In this document: piece after piece, positions 27,371 to 36,547 of the stretch
Position numbering within the stretch: position 1 is the first letter of the stretch
Layout: every line of letters begins with the position of its first letter
From: Campylobacteraceae bacterium
GTDB lineage: Bacteria > Campylobacterota > Campylobacteria > Campylobacterales > Arcobacteraceae
Direction: 5' to 3'
DNA: 64,000 nt
Assembly: GCA_013215945.1 (NCBI GenBank)
Contig: JABSOM010000007.1
Span: 124,001-188,000, forward strand
Notes under the pieces: model-generated
The model's database searches: none
What the model was told of the DNA's origin: nothing
What the model saw: only the letters and a program-made list of their open reading frames with translations
Made by a program: the position numbers and the translations under genes

Positions 27371-28636
27371 TTAGGCATGACATACCTGATTTCTACCGTT
27401 TTCTTTTGCTTGGTAAAGTGCTTTATCCGCGCGTAGAATCATACTGTCTAAAGTATCATTTCCTTGAAACTGTGTAATCCCAAAACTACAGGTTATTTTT
27501 TTAGCAATATGAAAGGGCTCTTTTTCAATATACTCTCTTAAATGATTTGCAATTTCTAGTCCTTTACTTAAGTCAACATCAAAAGCCAGTACAAACTCTT
27601 CTCCTCCCCATCGTGCAAAGAGATCATTTTCTCTTGTATGTGATTGAATAAGTCTTGAGAGATGTTTTAATATGTCATCTCCTACTAAATGTCCATGATT
27701 ATCATTAACGTTTTTAAAGAAGTCAATATCTAAGAGTAAAAATACCAAAGGGTTTTCATTCTCTTTTGCCTGTGTCATTTTCATATCTATTAGACGATTA
27801 AACATATGCCTATTGTATATTTGTGTTAAAGAATCATGACTGGCTTCATGCTTATATTCTAAAGAGAGTTGCGATATTTGTGTTATATCTGTTAAGGTGA
27901 TAATATATTGATCAGAAAAAGACTTGGCTTTTAGATTAAAAATATATTCTTTTTTATTCTGTTTAATTTTCACAAGAAGGTCTTCTTCAATAGAGCGTTT
28001 CATAACTTCTTCTGTCCACGTAATTTGCCCTTTGACCAATGCTAAACTAAAATAACCTTCTTCTTCTAAAAAAGTATGAGATAAATAATCATGTTTTAAA
28101 GTAAATTCTTCAATACTTGTTACTGAAAAAAAATCAAGAAAAGCATTGTTTACGGTTAAGTCCAAACAGCCATCGGTAACTAACACAAGATTGTCTTGAG
28201 AGTCTAAAATACTGCGGGTATACTCTTTTTCTTTCATAATTAATTTATCTTGTTCTCGTGATTTTAAATGAAAGCGCATACGAGAAAGCAATTCTGTAGG
28301 GTTATAGGGTTTATTAATATAATCGTCACCTCCTACATTGAAGCATGTTTCAATTGTTTTATCATCATTATTTGCAGTGACAAAGATGATAGGAATATCT
28401 TTGGTTTTTTTGTTTGATTTAATTATTTTTGCACATTCAAAACCATCTATTTCAGGCATCATTACATCAAGTAAAATTAAGTCAATTTTTTCCTTAAGTA
28501 AAATTTTCAAACCTTCACGAGCAGAAATAGCAATGAGTACATTGTATTGATCTTCAGCCATATATTCAATTACACTTTGAATGGTAAACAAATTTGTATC
28601 TACATCATCAATGCAAAGTATATTTTTTTTCATCAT
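27371..28636 (-). CDS. response regulator with PAS-like and GGDEF domains
   Basis: Two-component output protein that makes c-di-GMP. Receiver at about 1-120: acidic pair in LCIDDVDTN, phospho-Asp in LILLDVMMPEIDG (about 56), Lys in YINKPYNP. A PAS-like segment spans about 140-255 (ILDSQDNLVLVTDGCLDLTVNN). The GGDEF domain (about 265-421) has DIDFFKNVNDNHGHLVGDD and the active loop ARWGGEEFVLAF. The inhibitory RxxD site is present (REND, five residues ahead), so product feedback is likely, unlike the cyclase at 4018-5517. No kinase gene is adjacent. Start follows AGGAAAATGGC. Confidence 0.92.
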   Translation of the reverse strand: MMKKNILCIDDVDTNLFTIQSVIEYMAEDQYNVLIAISAREGLKILLKEKIDLILLDVMMPEIDGFECAKIIKSNKKTKDIPIIFVTANNDDKTIETCFNVGGDDYINKPYNPTELLSRMRFHLKSREQDKLIMKEKEYTRSILDSQDNLVLVTDGCLDLTVNNAFLDFFSVTSIEEFTLKHDYLSHTFLEEEGYFSLALVKGQITWTEEVMKRSIEEDLLVKIKQNKKEYIFNLKAKSFSDQYIITLTDITQISQLSLEYKHEASHDSLTQIYNRHMFNRLIDMKMTQAKENENPLVFLLLDIDFFKNVNDNHGHLVGDDILKHLSRLIQSHTRENDLFARWGGEEFVLAFDVDLSKGLEIANHLREYIEKEPFHIAKKITCSFGITQFQGNDTLDSMILRADKALYQAKENGRNQVCHA

Positions 28637-29051
28637 GCCATTTTCCTAGATATTTTATAATCATAATATTCACACAAAGTACCATATATTTTTACTATTA
28701 TTTTACTTTAATCTAAAATAATAATAAAGATCAAAGAATCAGAAGAAAGTTTTAATACTCACTTAGAAAGCTTGAGTAAAATATATAATTATATACATGT
28801 TTATTATAATATCAAATTCATTATAAAAATCTATCTCAAACTAAAAAATAAACAGTGATAAAAATTCCTAGGAAAAATACGATTAGAAGAGATTCTGATA
28901 GTTTTTGCTGATTTTATCCTTGTCTATCTAAATAAATTAAGTTCATATTTTTTTGGAAATTTGTAAATATGATAATCTCTATTAAAATTAAACCTACACG
29001 TTAACTACACGTAAATTATATATAATCCAACTAAAAAAACAAAGGAAATAA
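28637..29051. promoter_or_regulatory. divergent intergenic region with tandem ACACGT repeats
   Basis: 415 bp between divergent genes, strongly A/T-rich with no open frame I can support. Near its right end ACACGT occurs twice, 11 bp apart (CTACACGTTAA then CTACACGTAA, 28994-29014). A TATAAT box follows at 29021-29026 and a ribosome site (AAAGGAAAT) precedes the ATG at 29052. The repeats sit where an activator or repressor of the 29052 gene would bind. Confidence 0.4.
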
Positions 29052-29363
29052 ATGAAAAATATTACAAAAACTTTATTAGGAATAAGCGCAATGTTATTAC
29101 CTCTGTCATTAATGGCAGGTGAGATTAAATATTCACAAAATGAGCAAACAGTTGTACAAGGAGGCCTTAGTATTAATCTTACTGGTATCATAAATAAAAA
29201 ACAAATTAAAGGTGAAACTGGAACTATAAGTATTGATGGTAAAAATGTATTTATCGATAAACATACCTTTATATCGAACTCTAATGGAATTAAAATTGGA
29301 GAAAAAGTAATTGTTATTGCACATCACCAATACGGAAAACTTTTTGCTCTTAGTGTAAATTAA
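29052..29363 (+). CDS. small secreted protein, DUF5666-like
   Basis: Signal peptide about 1-22 (ending LMAGE), then about 80 residues of beta-rich sequence. The pattern of GTISIDGKNVFIDKHTFI followed by IGEKVIVIAHHQYGKLFALSVN (valine/isoleucine strands, GxxV, a KLFAL end) resembles the DUF5666 small beta-barrel fold, but this is a likeness by eye. Periplasmic location expected. Stands alone behind a putative regulated promoter. Confidence 0.65.
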   Translation: MKNITKTLLGISAMLLPLSLMAGEIKYSQNEQTVVQGGLSINLTGIINKKQIKGETGTISIDGKNVFIDKHTFISNSNGIKIGEKVIVIAHHQYGKLFALSVN

Positions 29364-29380
29364 AATAATACTATTAAAAT

Positions 29381-29413
29381 AGTGAAGATTAAATAAAAAT
29401 AAAAATCTTCACT
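29381..29413 (+). terminator. hairpin after the secreted protein gene
   Basis: Perfect 10-bp arms AGTGAAGATT (29381-29390) and AATCTTCACT (29404-29413) around an A-rich loop, 17 bp behind the stop at 29363. No long T tract follows. Confidence 0.5.
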
Positions 29414-29613
29414 TAATTAAAGAAAACCACTGCTTGTTTTTAAGTTAAATTCCATTGTTTGCTAGCCAGTTAAATAAAAACCCAAGCCCATTAAATTATA
29501 TATTAATGTTATATTAGTTACTAATTATATAATTTATTCATAAGATTAAAATTACATATTTCAAATAAATTTTTTTACATTTTTCTCCCTTAAATAAGGA
29601 AAACTCCCATTTT
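29414..29613. other. A/T-rich spacer without a recognisable gene
   Basis: About 200 bp with many stops in all frames and no ribosome site or hairpin I can support. It leads into a scar of decayed coding sequence (29614-29907). Confidence 0.5.
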
Positions 29614-29751
29614 TTACTTTGTTTGTTTTACAGAGTTATGAATTAAAGATAGAAGAAGATTACACGCTTTTACTTTATCTTGATCAGCTGTAATTTGATA
29701 TTGTTTATCCCTTTTTCTAAAACAGATATTTCTGAAACCATTTTTACTAAA
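29614..29751 (-). pseudogene. C-terminal fragment of an unidentified protein
   Basis: The minus strand stays open for 46 codons to a stop at 29614, with protein-like content: NGFRNICFRKRDKQY, then ITADQDKVKACNLLLSL and IHNSVKQTK. There is no start codon. Its upstream end runs straight into the decayed copy of the GDCCVxC locus on the other strand, so the parent gene was cut there. The family is not recognised. Confidence 0.4.
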
Positions 29752-29907
29752 ACAAATAAAAATACCCTTATTATAAAAAAGATAAATTATGAAAATTATT
29801 TTGAATCTGTTCTTATTGCCCTTTTATACGTATGAAAAAAAGAGATTATAAAATAAAATTGCTGTGTTTTTTCTTCTTAAGGCAGTATTATTTGTTCTTC
29901 AAAACAA
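29748..29907 (+). pseudogene. decayed second copy of the GDCCVxC gene
   Basis: This stretch matches 26199-26427 almost base for base: the end of the ArsR-like gene (AAACAAATAAAAATAC), the ribosome site, GATAAATTATGAAAATTATT, then the GDCCVxC frame. It has lost one G in codon 5-6, about 70 bp of the middle, and several cysteine codons, so no product is possible. The tail ATTGCTGTGTTTTTT and TTCTTCAAAACAAG still aligns. It is a duplication remnant about 3.5 kb from the intact gene, in the same orientation. Confidence 0.8.
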
Positions 29908-29919
29908 GAAGAACAAGTA

Positions 29920-31068
29920 TTATTTTACTAAATGATTTGGAAAATCAAGGGGAGTCTCACAACAACATTGATCCATAACTTGTTGCAGTTGTTTTTTTAA
30001 TATTGTAATAGTATGATCTCCCCCTTTTTCACCTAAAGCTCCCACTCCATACATAAAAGGTCGGCCCATAAAACAAAATTCAGCTCCAGCTGCAAGGACT
30101 CTTGCAATATCTGGACCTGTTCTAATACCAGAATCCATCATGATTTTTATTTGATTTTTGTATTTTTCTACAATTTCAAGGGTAGGTTTAATAGATGATT
30201 GCCCTGCATCTAATTGTCTGCCACCATGATTAGAAACAATAATTCCATCCAAACCCAAATCAATAGATTTTTGTGTATCTTCAAGAGAACACACACCTTT
30301 TATTACTAGGTTTCCTTTCCATTTATCTCTTATGGCTTTTATTTTATCTTCATTTAATCGGCCATTAAATGTTTTGTTCATAAAAAGAGCAAGGTGTTTT
30401 AAGTTCATACCTTTATCCATGTATTTTTTTAAGGTTTTGAATTCTGGTTGTCCATGAAGAAGGGTTTTTATTGCCCATTGTGGGGAGCTCATAATTTGAA
30501 GTATATTATTCAGAGTAATTCTTGGGGGAATAGCTAAACCATTTTTAATTTCTTTATTTCTATATCCAAAAGAAGGTACATCTGCTAAGATAACAAAAGT
30601 TTTAATACCTGCGTTATAGCAGCGCTCCATAAGATCATCTCTTAAAGAATCTTCAACAGGGTGATACAATTGAAACCAAGCTTTACCTTCTGTAATTTCT
30701 GCTATTTTTTCAATGGAAGCAGTTGATACAGTACTAAGAGTATAAGGAATATTATGTTTAAAAGCAGCTTTTGCTAATATCTCAGCAGCACCAGGCCAAA
30801 TTAGGCCTTGTAATCCTACGGGAGCTATACCAAAAGGCGCATCATAAGTCTCACCAAATAATTCTGTTTGCATAGAAATTTTATCGTATTTTCTAAGGTA
30901 ATATGGTTTCAGCTCTATGTCTCTAATCTCTTTTGTATTTTTAATCAGATTGATTTCTTCATTACACCCTCCGTCCAGATAATCAAATGCAAAACCAGGA
31001 ATTCTAGCTTTTGCTTTTAATCGCAGTGAGTCAATTGAGGGAAAATTTGGATTATACTCTTCAGTCAT
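29920..31068 (-). CDS. lldD: FMN-dependent alpha-hydroxy acid oxidase/dehydrogenase (L-lactate dehydrogenase type)
   Basis: Flavoenzyme that oxidises L-lactate or a similar 2-hydroxy acid, usually passing electrons to the quinone pool. Motifs: DYLDGGCNEE near the N-terminus, PFGIAPVGLQGLIWPGAA FMN region, GKAWFQLYHP, then VIKGV (FMN Lys), and the active-site SNHGGRQLD (catalytic His, Arg) with DSGIRTGPDIARVLAAGA and GRPFMYG for phosphate binding. 382 residues, full length. The C-terminus has an unusual CCC triplet. The substrate is taken as lactate from family likeness; other hydroxy acids are possible. Start follows AAAGGACTTTAA. Confidence 0.88.
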   Translation of the reverse strand: MTEEYNPNFPSIDSLRLKAKARIPGFAFDYLDGGCNEEINLIKNTKEIRDIELKPYYLRKYDKISMQTELFGETYDAPFGIAPVGLQGLIWPGAAEILAKAAFKHNIPYTLSTVSTASIEKIAEITEGKAWFQLYHPVEDSLRDDLMERCYNAGIKTFVILADVPSFGYRNKEIKNGLAIPPRITLNNILQIMSSPQWAIKTLLHGQPEFKTLKKYMDKGMNLKHLALFMNKTFNGRLNEDKIKAIRDKWKGNLVIKGVCSLEDTQKSIDLGLDGIIVSNHGGRQLDAGQSSIKPTLEIVEKYKNQIKIMMDSGIRTGPDIARVLAAGAEFCFMGRPFMYGVGALGEKGGDHTITILKKQLQQVMDQCCCETPLDFPNHLVK

Positions 31069-31270
31069 TTAAAGTCCTTTAATCTTAATAATCAATATTA
31101 TAATATAAAATATACAAATTAGATGGAATAATCAAATTATTTCTAGAATTTTTCTTTTTTGATGTTTTAGTTTTGCTAAGATTAAGTTAGAGTTTTTTTC
31201 AAATAGAATCTAAACTATAAATGTTAGATTTACAATAAAAATGAAGTTTTGTTTTAAGGGAGTTTGTCTT

Positions 31271-31354
31271 TGGTGCACCTGAGAAGATTTGAACTTCCAC
31301 TCCGTTAAGAACGAGCCCCTCAAGCCCGCGCGTCTACCGTTCCGCCACAGATGC
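31271..31354 (-). tRNA. tRNA-Leu (anticodon GAG)
   Basis: Complete cloverleaf: acceptor GCATCTG pairs with CAGGTGC, D stem GCG/CGC, anticodon stem CGGGC/GCTCG with loop TTGAGGG (anticodon GAG), a class II long variable arm, T arm with TTCAAAT, and encoded ACCA. 84 nt. Reads Leu codons CTC and CTT. Stands alone between lldD and a chemoreceptor. Confidence 0.96.
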
Positions 31355-31399
31355 AAATAAGATTGACAGTTTAGCAAAGATGAGCTTATTAATAATTTA

Positions 31400-31433
31400 A
31401 AATAAGTTAAAAGTGAAATCTTTTAACTTATTT
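31400..31433 (-). terminator. hairpin downstream of the chemoreceptor gene
   Basis: Perfect 14-bp arms AAATAAGTTAAAAG and CTTTTAACTTATTT around a 6-base loop, 13 bp behind the stop of the minus-strand chemoreceptor gene and followed on that strand by T-rich sequence. Confidence 0.7.
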
Positions 31434-31446
31434 AATAAAAAGGCAT

Positions 31447-33570
31447 TTAATTATCTCTAAATTTCTTTTCGTTAACTGCATTTAAAATCTGTTTTGCAAT
31501 TTCTGCTGTATGCTGAGCTATTTCATGTGTTTTAGATGCTACAGAAGCATTGTTTTGTGTTTGTTGATCTAAACGATTAACCACATTGTTAATTTGTTCT
31601 ATACTTATTTTTTCTTCCCTAGAAGAAATTTCAATGTCTTTAATAATATCAGTAGATTTTGAAATATTCTCATTTAGGACGTTATATCCAAGAATCATTT
31701 TATCTGCTATTATTTTACCTGCATTGGTTTTACTTGTTGCATTTTCAACCAAGGTTTTAATTTCTTTTGCCGCTTCTGCTGATCTGCTTGCAAGGTTTCT
31801 TACTTCTTGAGCAACAACGGCAAAACCTTTTCCTGCTTCCCCAGCAGTTGCGGCTTCAACGGCTGCATTAAGAGAGAGAATATTGGTTTGGAAAGCAATT
31901 TGATCAATTATTGTAATTGCATCTGCAATTGCTTGTGTTTGTTCATTAATCTCATTCATTGATACAACGGTGGAATTTGCTAGCTCTTGCCCATCTTTTA
32001 TAGATAAAGACAAGTCATTTGAATATCCTGACATTGTATTTATTCTAACCGTATTACTGCTTACCGTACTTGTAATTTCTTCAAGCGCAGCGGCGGTTTC
32101 TTCTAAAGATACAGCCGTTTCATTTGATGCTTTATTAAGAATATCAACATTTTCTAAAAGAATTTTTGAACTGTTTTGTAATTCTATTCCATTGTGTTTA
32201 TTTTCTCTTAACATATTGTTAATAATTTCGCATAAACTGTTTAATCCTCTGGAAATATTTCCATCAGGATTATCTATTTGATTTACAAAATTTAAAGAAG
32301 AATATTCTTCTAAACGATGTAAAATAGGGTTTATATCGCTGTTTACATTTTCATTGATTGTTGAAATCATTTTATTTAAGATATCTTTTAAATCATTCAA
32401 TGATTGATTTGATGTTGAAGAAAGAACTTGTTTATCAAGTTTTCCACTATTAATATGTTCTACTACATTTTTCACATCTTCAATTAATGCTCTGTCTTTA
32501 TCTAATTTACTTGCAATGACTTCCATTTCTTTGTCAAGAATTGCTCCCATAAATCCAAATTCATCTTTACTTATTATATTTAGTTTATGAATGTTTTTTT
32601 CTTCCCCATTTAAATATTTAAAAAATGAAATCATTCCTTCTTCAAGTATTTTTAAAGGAGCTAAAATTTTTACTAATGAGAAGTATAGAATTACTAAAAT
32701 GAGTATTAAAAGTACAATGTATAAAAGTATTGCAAAAAGTAAGTCTTGATTAATTTGTTCAAACACAGTATTTTTGTCTAATTCTATTACTAAGTACCAT
32801 GAAGTAGCAGGTATTTGGCTATAGGCTAATAATTTCTCTACATTGTTTTCACTCGCAAAGCCAAAGTCACTTTTTTTATCTGTTCTTATTTGTTTGAATA
32901 AAGAGCTTTCTTTTGAAAGAAGTTTTTCATTTTTATGAATAAGCATAGTTCCATTTTCATCTAATAAGTACGCTATACCATTATTTTTAATACTTACATT
33001 TAAAATTGAGTCAACTACTGTATCTAAAAAGATATCTGATCCAACTACACCCAATACTTTTCCATTTCTTATTAAAGGCATGAAAACCGTAACAACTAGT
33101 TTTTTAGTAGTGATATCAACATAGGGTTTTGTAATTCCTGCTTTTTTTATGTCTACTGCTTTTTTATACCATGGGCGAGACCTTGCATCAAAATTATCTT
33201 TTTTGATACTTAGGAATTCCCCACTGGATAAAAGGAAATCACCATTATCTTCAAAACCTACATATAAATCTGCAAACTTCCCCGCTTTTTTCCCTAAACT
33301 AAGTTTTTCTAAAATTATTTTGTTATGAATATTTAAGTTATCACTTGGTAATGTTTCTTCAACAGCTTTTACAATATCTATTTTCGATTTTAAATAACTA
33401 TTGATAAACTTAGATGTTTGTTTTGCTAAGTTTAGTTCTTCTTCTTTTACTAAGCTATTTTGCGCTGCATATTCATTTTGCGTATTGTAAAAACCCAAAA
33501 TAAAAAATGAACAGGATATACTTAATAATAAAAGAATTAAGAGTTTTCCTTTGATGCTTTTTATCTTCAT
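31447..33570 (-). CDS. methyl-accepting chemotaxis protein with dCache sensor
   Basis: Transmembrane chemoreceptor. Helix 1 at about 8-27, periplasmic double-Cache domain at about 35-270, helix 2 at about 278-300, a HAMP-like stalk and the cytoplasmic signalling coiled coil at about 460-700. The Cache ligand pocket shows [11 protein letters not shown] and [13 protein letters not shown], the pattern of amino-acid-type dCache_1 sensors. The hairpin tip reads [20 protein letters not shown] followed by [19 protein letters not shown], where it would contact CheA/CheW. No C-terminal NWETF-type CheR tether. Ligand not predictable beyond amino acid or related. Confidence 0.93.
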   Translation of the reverse strand: MKIKSIKGKLLILLLLSISCSFFILGFYNTQNEYAAQNSLVKEEELNLAKQTSKFINSYLKSKIDIVKAVEETLPSDNLNIHNKIILEKLSLGKKAGKFADLYVGFEDNGDFLLSSGEFLSIKKDNFDARSRPWYKKAVDIKKAGITKPYVDITTKKLVVTVFMPLIRNGKVLGVVGSDIFLDTVVDSILNVSIKNNGIAYLLDENGTMLIHKNEKLLSKESSLFKQIRTDKKSDFGFASENNVEKLLAYSQIPATSWYLVIELDKNTVFEQINQDLLFAILLYIVLLILILVILYFSLVKILAPLKILEEGMISFFKYLNGEEKNIHKLNIISKDEFGFMGAILDKEMEVIASKLDKDRALIEDVKNVVEHINSGKLDKQVLSSTSNQSLNDLKDILNKMISTINENVNSDINPILHRLEEYSSLNFVNQIDNPDGNISRGLNSLCEIINNMLRENKHNGIELQNSSKILLENVDILNKASNETAVSLEETAAALEEITSTVSSNTVRINTMSGYSNDLSLSIKDGQELANSTVVSMNEINEQTQAIADAITIIDQIAFQTNILSLNAAVEAATAGEAGKGFAVVAQEVRNLASRSAEAAKEIKTLVENATSKTNAGKIIADKMILGYNVLNENISKSTDIIKDIEISSREEKISIEQINNVVNRLDQQTQNNASVASKTHEIAQHTAEIAKQILNAVNEKKFRDN

Positions 33571-33673
33571 GATATTGCCTTTTTCTTATTTAATTTATAC
33601 TAAGATTATCATATAGAAGTGGCATAAAAGGGACATTGAGGAGCGAGTACTTTAGTAGTAATATTTAGGCATA

Positions 33674-33708
33674 AAAAAAGCCAAAGAGTTTCACTCTTTG
33701 GCTTTTTT
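33674..33708 (-). terminator. rho-independent terminator of atpE
   Basis: Strong hairpin AAAAAGCCAAAGAG/CTCTTTGGCTTTTT with T/A tracts on both sides, 24 bp behind the atpE stop. It can work in both directions. Confidence 0.88.
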
Positions 33709-33731
33709 CTAGTATATAAAATTAATTATAT

Positions 33732-34046
33732 CTACCCTAAAAATGGGTTAGCATATAATGCAATCATTGCAATAACAAGTGCATAAATAACTTGTGCTTC
33801 GATCATCGCTAAAGCAATGAACATAGTAGTCATTAATTTTCCACCTAAACCTGGGTTTCTAGCAGTACCAGCAATAGTTGCAGCAGCAGTATTACCCATT
33901 CCGATAGCTCCACCAAGAGCAGCAAGACCAAGACCAACACCAGCAGCAAGTACTGAGTAAGCTTTTAACGTTTCGTTTGCAACTTGAGCTTCAGCAGCAA
34001 AAGCAACACCAGCAATAGCTAGTAATAAAAGTACGATTTTTTTCAT
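33732..34046 (-). CDS. atpE: F0F1 ATP synthase subunit c
   Basis: Proton-carrying ring subunit. Two membrane hairpin helices: residues about 28-55 (glycine-rich VGLGLAALGGAIGMG) and about 72-98. The polar loop RNPGLGG carries the conserved Arg63-Asn64-Pro65, and Glu83 in LAMIEAQVIYALV is the ion-binding carboxylate; Glu plus the pattern around it fits proton coupling. A cleavable-looking N-terminus (about 1-18) makes it 104 residues, longer than E. coli subunit c, as seen in Campylobacterota, where atpE stands apart from the atp operon. Start follows AAGGATATAAA. Confidence 0.97.
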   Translation of the reverse strand: MKKIVLLLLAIAGVAFAAEAQVANETLKAYSVLAAGVGLGLAALGGAIGMGNTAAATIAGTARNPGLGGKLMTTMFIALAMIEAQVIYALVIAMIALYANPFLG

Positions 34047-34086
34047 TTTATATCCTTATATTTCAAAATACGTTCGGCTAGCGTAA

Positions 34087-34105
34087 CTATATCAATTTGA
34101 TATAG
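34087..34105. promoter_or_regulatory. 19-bp palindrome in the atpE leader
   Basis: CTATATCAA-T-TTGATATAG is a perfect inverted repeat 41-59 bp upstream of the atpE start. It could be an operator, or an mRNA hairpin protecting or tuning the atpE message. No known regulator is implied by the sequence. Confidence 0.4.
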
Positions 34106-34275
34106 CAATAAACACATAAATGCATCTATTTTCCTACTTGATATTTTGTTCGACATCATTATAGGGAATTTTTTTATAAAAGGACTTAATTAAGATTATA
34201 AATATTAAATTTATCAATGTTCACTTATTGAAGAATTATTAAAGTATAATGAAAAAAATTACTATAAGGATATAT

Positions 34276-35775
34276 ATGAAAAAGTTTTTTCTATATTTAA
34301 CCCTATTAATACTCGTTATTATAGGCAGTGTTTATTCTGTATTATTTACAGGCTGGGGAAATGGTGTTGTCTCAGGCATCATTAGTGATAAAATAAATGA
34401 AGAAAAAGTAATTGTATTCACTTTTGACAAATTCCTTGTTTCTACAAATAAAATTGATATTGTTGCAAATATTGACTCAAATTCAAAAATCAATATTAGT
34501 GGTGATTACAGTTTATTGGGAGCAAGTGCTGATATTAAATATGATATTAATATTAAAGACTTGACAAAATTACAAAAAATTACGGGTAAAAAACTCAAAG
34601 GTTCTTTTTCTTTAAGTGGAATTGCAGTTGGAAATAAAGAGCTTATGAATGTACAAGGAAAAACAAATATTTTTTCTTCTAAAACGACTTATGATATTAA
34701 AATGATTAATTTCGAGCCAAGTTTTATTCAAGTACAAGTTCTTAAAGCCAGAATTCAAGATGCTTTAGTAATGTTAGAAGAACCAGCTTATGCAAAAGGT
34801 TATTTAGATATCAATATGGATATCAAAAATGCACAAATAGGTACGTTAGATGGTATGATTATTACTAAAGTATACCAAGGTCTTGTAAACAATCCTGTTG
34901 TAAATAAAGCCTTTGATTTAAAATTAGTAGATAAACTTACTTTTAAAACTACTATTATTACTAAGCTAAAAAATGACTTGGCGTTAAGTTCTCTCAAAAC
35001 ATATACTTCAAAAGCAAATGTTTTTGTAAAAGAAGCAAAAGTTAATTTACGTACACAAAAAATTAACAGTGATTACAAAATCGTAGTTAGTGATTTAAGA
35101 AAATTATTTGATGTAAGTGGTACAAAAATGAGAGGTGCAATTACAATTGATGGTAATTTTGTAAAAGATGAGAATATCTTAGTAGATGGAAAATCTAAGT
35201 TATTAAAAGGTACCTTGAATTATAAACTTCTAAATGATGATTTTACAGCAAGCATAAAGAATATTGATTTATTAAAAGGTTTGTACATGATGTATTATCC
35301 AGAAGTATTTAATTCTAGTGCTAGTATAGATTTGGTGTATAATTTAAAAGATCAAAAAGGTTTGATGACAGCTATTTTAAAAGATGGTCAATTAGTAAAA
35401 AGTGATTATTCAAGCCAAATCAATGCTTTAACACGTTTTGATTTAACCAAAGAAGTTTATGAAGAAACCACCTTGGAATCAAAAATTAATAAAAACATCA
35501 TTAATTCAATTATGCATTTAAAAAGTAAACATACTACACTTGATATGACCCAAAGTGTTCTTGATACGCTTAAAAATACTACCGATTCAACAATAAAAGT
35601 AAATATCAAGGGATTAAAGTTTGATACAATTATTAAAGGGAATTTAAATGATCCTTCTATTAAAATTAAATTAGATGCCAAAGCAGCATTAAAATCAAAA
35701 ATTGATGAGAAAAAGAAAGTATATAAAGAAAAACTGGAAAATAAACTAAGAGATAAACTAAAAAGTTTGTTCTAA
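34276..35775 (+). CDS. large membrane-anchored periplasmic protein, AsmA-like in pattern
   Basis: One N-terminal membrane helix (about 3-22), then about 475 residues outside with repeated beta-strand patterns (VSGIISDKINEEKVIVFTF, KINISGDYSLLGASADIKY and similar), ending in DPSIKIKLDAKAALKSK and a Lys-rich helix. This layout (helix, beta-rich groove, NDPSIK near the end) resembles the AsmA/TamB lipid-transport superfamily, but the match is by eye. The start at 34276 is preferred because AAGGATATAT precedes it; the earlier ATG at 34249 has no such site. Monocistronic; ends in a strong hairpin. Confidence 0.65.
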   Translation: MKKFFLYLTLLILVIIGSVYSVLFTGWGNGVVSGIISDKINEEKVIVFTFDKFLVSTNKIDIVANIDSNSKINISGDYSLLGASADIKYDINIKDLTKLQKITGKKLKGSFSLSGIAVGNKELMNVQGKTNIFSSKTTYDIKMINFEPSFIQVQVLKARIQDALVMLEEPAYAKGYLDINMDIKNAQIGTLDGMIITKVYQGLVNNPVVNKAFDLKLVDKLTFKTTIITKLKNDLALSSLKTYTSKANVFVKEAKVNLRTQKINSDYKIVVSDLRKLFDVSGTKMRGAITIDGNFVKDENILVDGKSKLLKGTLNYKLLNDDFTASIKNIDLLKGLYMMYYPEVFNSSASIDLVYNLKDQKGLMTAILKDGQLVKSDYSSQINALTRFDLTKEVYEETTLESKINKNIINSIMHLKSKHTTLDMTQSVLDTLKNTTDSTIKVNIKGLKFDTIIKGNLNDPSIKIKLDAKAALKSKIDEKKKVYKEKLENKLRDKLKSLF

Positions 35776-35795
35776 ATTAAAGAAAACTTCATTTA

Positions 35796-35831
35796 AAACT
35801 TAAATAATAATTCATATTATTATTTAAGTTT
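35796..35831 (+). terminator. hairpin after the AsmA-like gene
   Basis: Perfect 16-bp arms AAACTTAAATAATAAT and ATTATTATTTAAGTTT around TCAT, 20 bp behind the stop, followed by CTTTG. Confidence 0.65.
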
Positions 35832-35945
35832 CTTTGTTCTATACTCTTTTTAAGATGTTTAGAATTAAGATGAGTTGATTTTTTTAAATTGATTTGTCCT
35901 GATTCTTCTGCTTAAACGCTTAAGAATCTTTGTTCATAAGATTTT

Positions 35946-35975
35946 CTTCTTAAACATAGTTTTATGTTTAAGAAG
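35946..35975. terminator. hairpin between convergent genes, near the Sco stop
   Basis: Perfect 12-bp arms CTTCTTAAACAT and ATGTTTAAGAAG around AGTTTT, 7 bp past the stop of the minus-strand Sco gene. The T tract (TTTTT) lies on the plus side, so it may end transcripts from either direction. Confidence 0.6.
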
Positions 35976-35981
35976 TAGTTT

Positions 35982-36545
35982 TTATAAATATTTTCTTAAG
36001 ATTTCTATTACTTCTTCTACCCCTTCAAAATGACTAATTTTATCCACTAAAATACCTTTTTTGTTAAACAAATAAATATTTGCGGTATGAGCGACGGTAT
36101 AATCGATTGATGAATTTTCTTCTTCTATTAATTTATAATATACTTTATATCGTTTAACAATATCATCTAAGTTTTCTTTAGTACTGGTTGCACCAATAAA
36201 TGTTGGGTTAAAAAATTCTACATATTCTTTTAAATTATCCACTTTGTCTCTTTTAGGATCAACTGATATAAAAAGAGCTTGAAATTTCTTTTGATCTTCT
36301 AGAGGAAAAGTACTTATTGCATGTGCTAGTGTACTCATTGTTGTAGGACATACATCAGGGCAAAAAGTATAACCAAAAAATACCCCTAAAATCTTGCCTT
36401 CAAAATCGGATTTATGTATGATTCCCTTACTTGTATTTAGTGTAAATTCATGTTCTTGTTTGGCCTGATACTCTTTTATTAAAGGGCTTAAAAAGATTGC
36501 AGCTCCTCCAAGGACTAAAGCTACTATTAGAAAGATTTTTTTCAT
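35982..36545 (-). CDS. SCO1/SenC family copper chaperone
   Basis: Membrane-anchored thioredoxin-fold protein that delivers copper to, or reduces, the Cu site of cytochrome oxidase. One N-terminal helix (about 4-21) anchors it. The metal site is complete: Cys62 and Cys66 in GYTFCPDVCPTT, and His153 in YTVAHTANIYLF. ISVDPKRD is the usual family strand. 187 residues. Third gene of a tight operon with PCuAC and an uncharacterised protein (2-6 bp gaps). Confidence 0.93.
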   Translation of the reverse strand: MKKIFLIVALVLGGAAIFLSPLIKEYQAKQEHEFTLNTSKGIIHKSDFEGKILGVFFGYTFCPDVCPTTMSTLAHAISTFPLEDQKKFQALFISVDPKRDKVDNLKEYVEFFNPTFIGATSTKENLDDIVKRYKVYYKLIEEENSSIDYTVAHTANIYLFNKKGILVDKISHFEGVEEVIEILRKYL

Positions 36546-36547
36546 TA

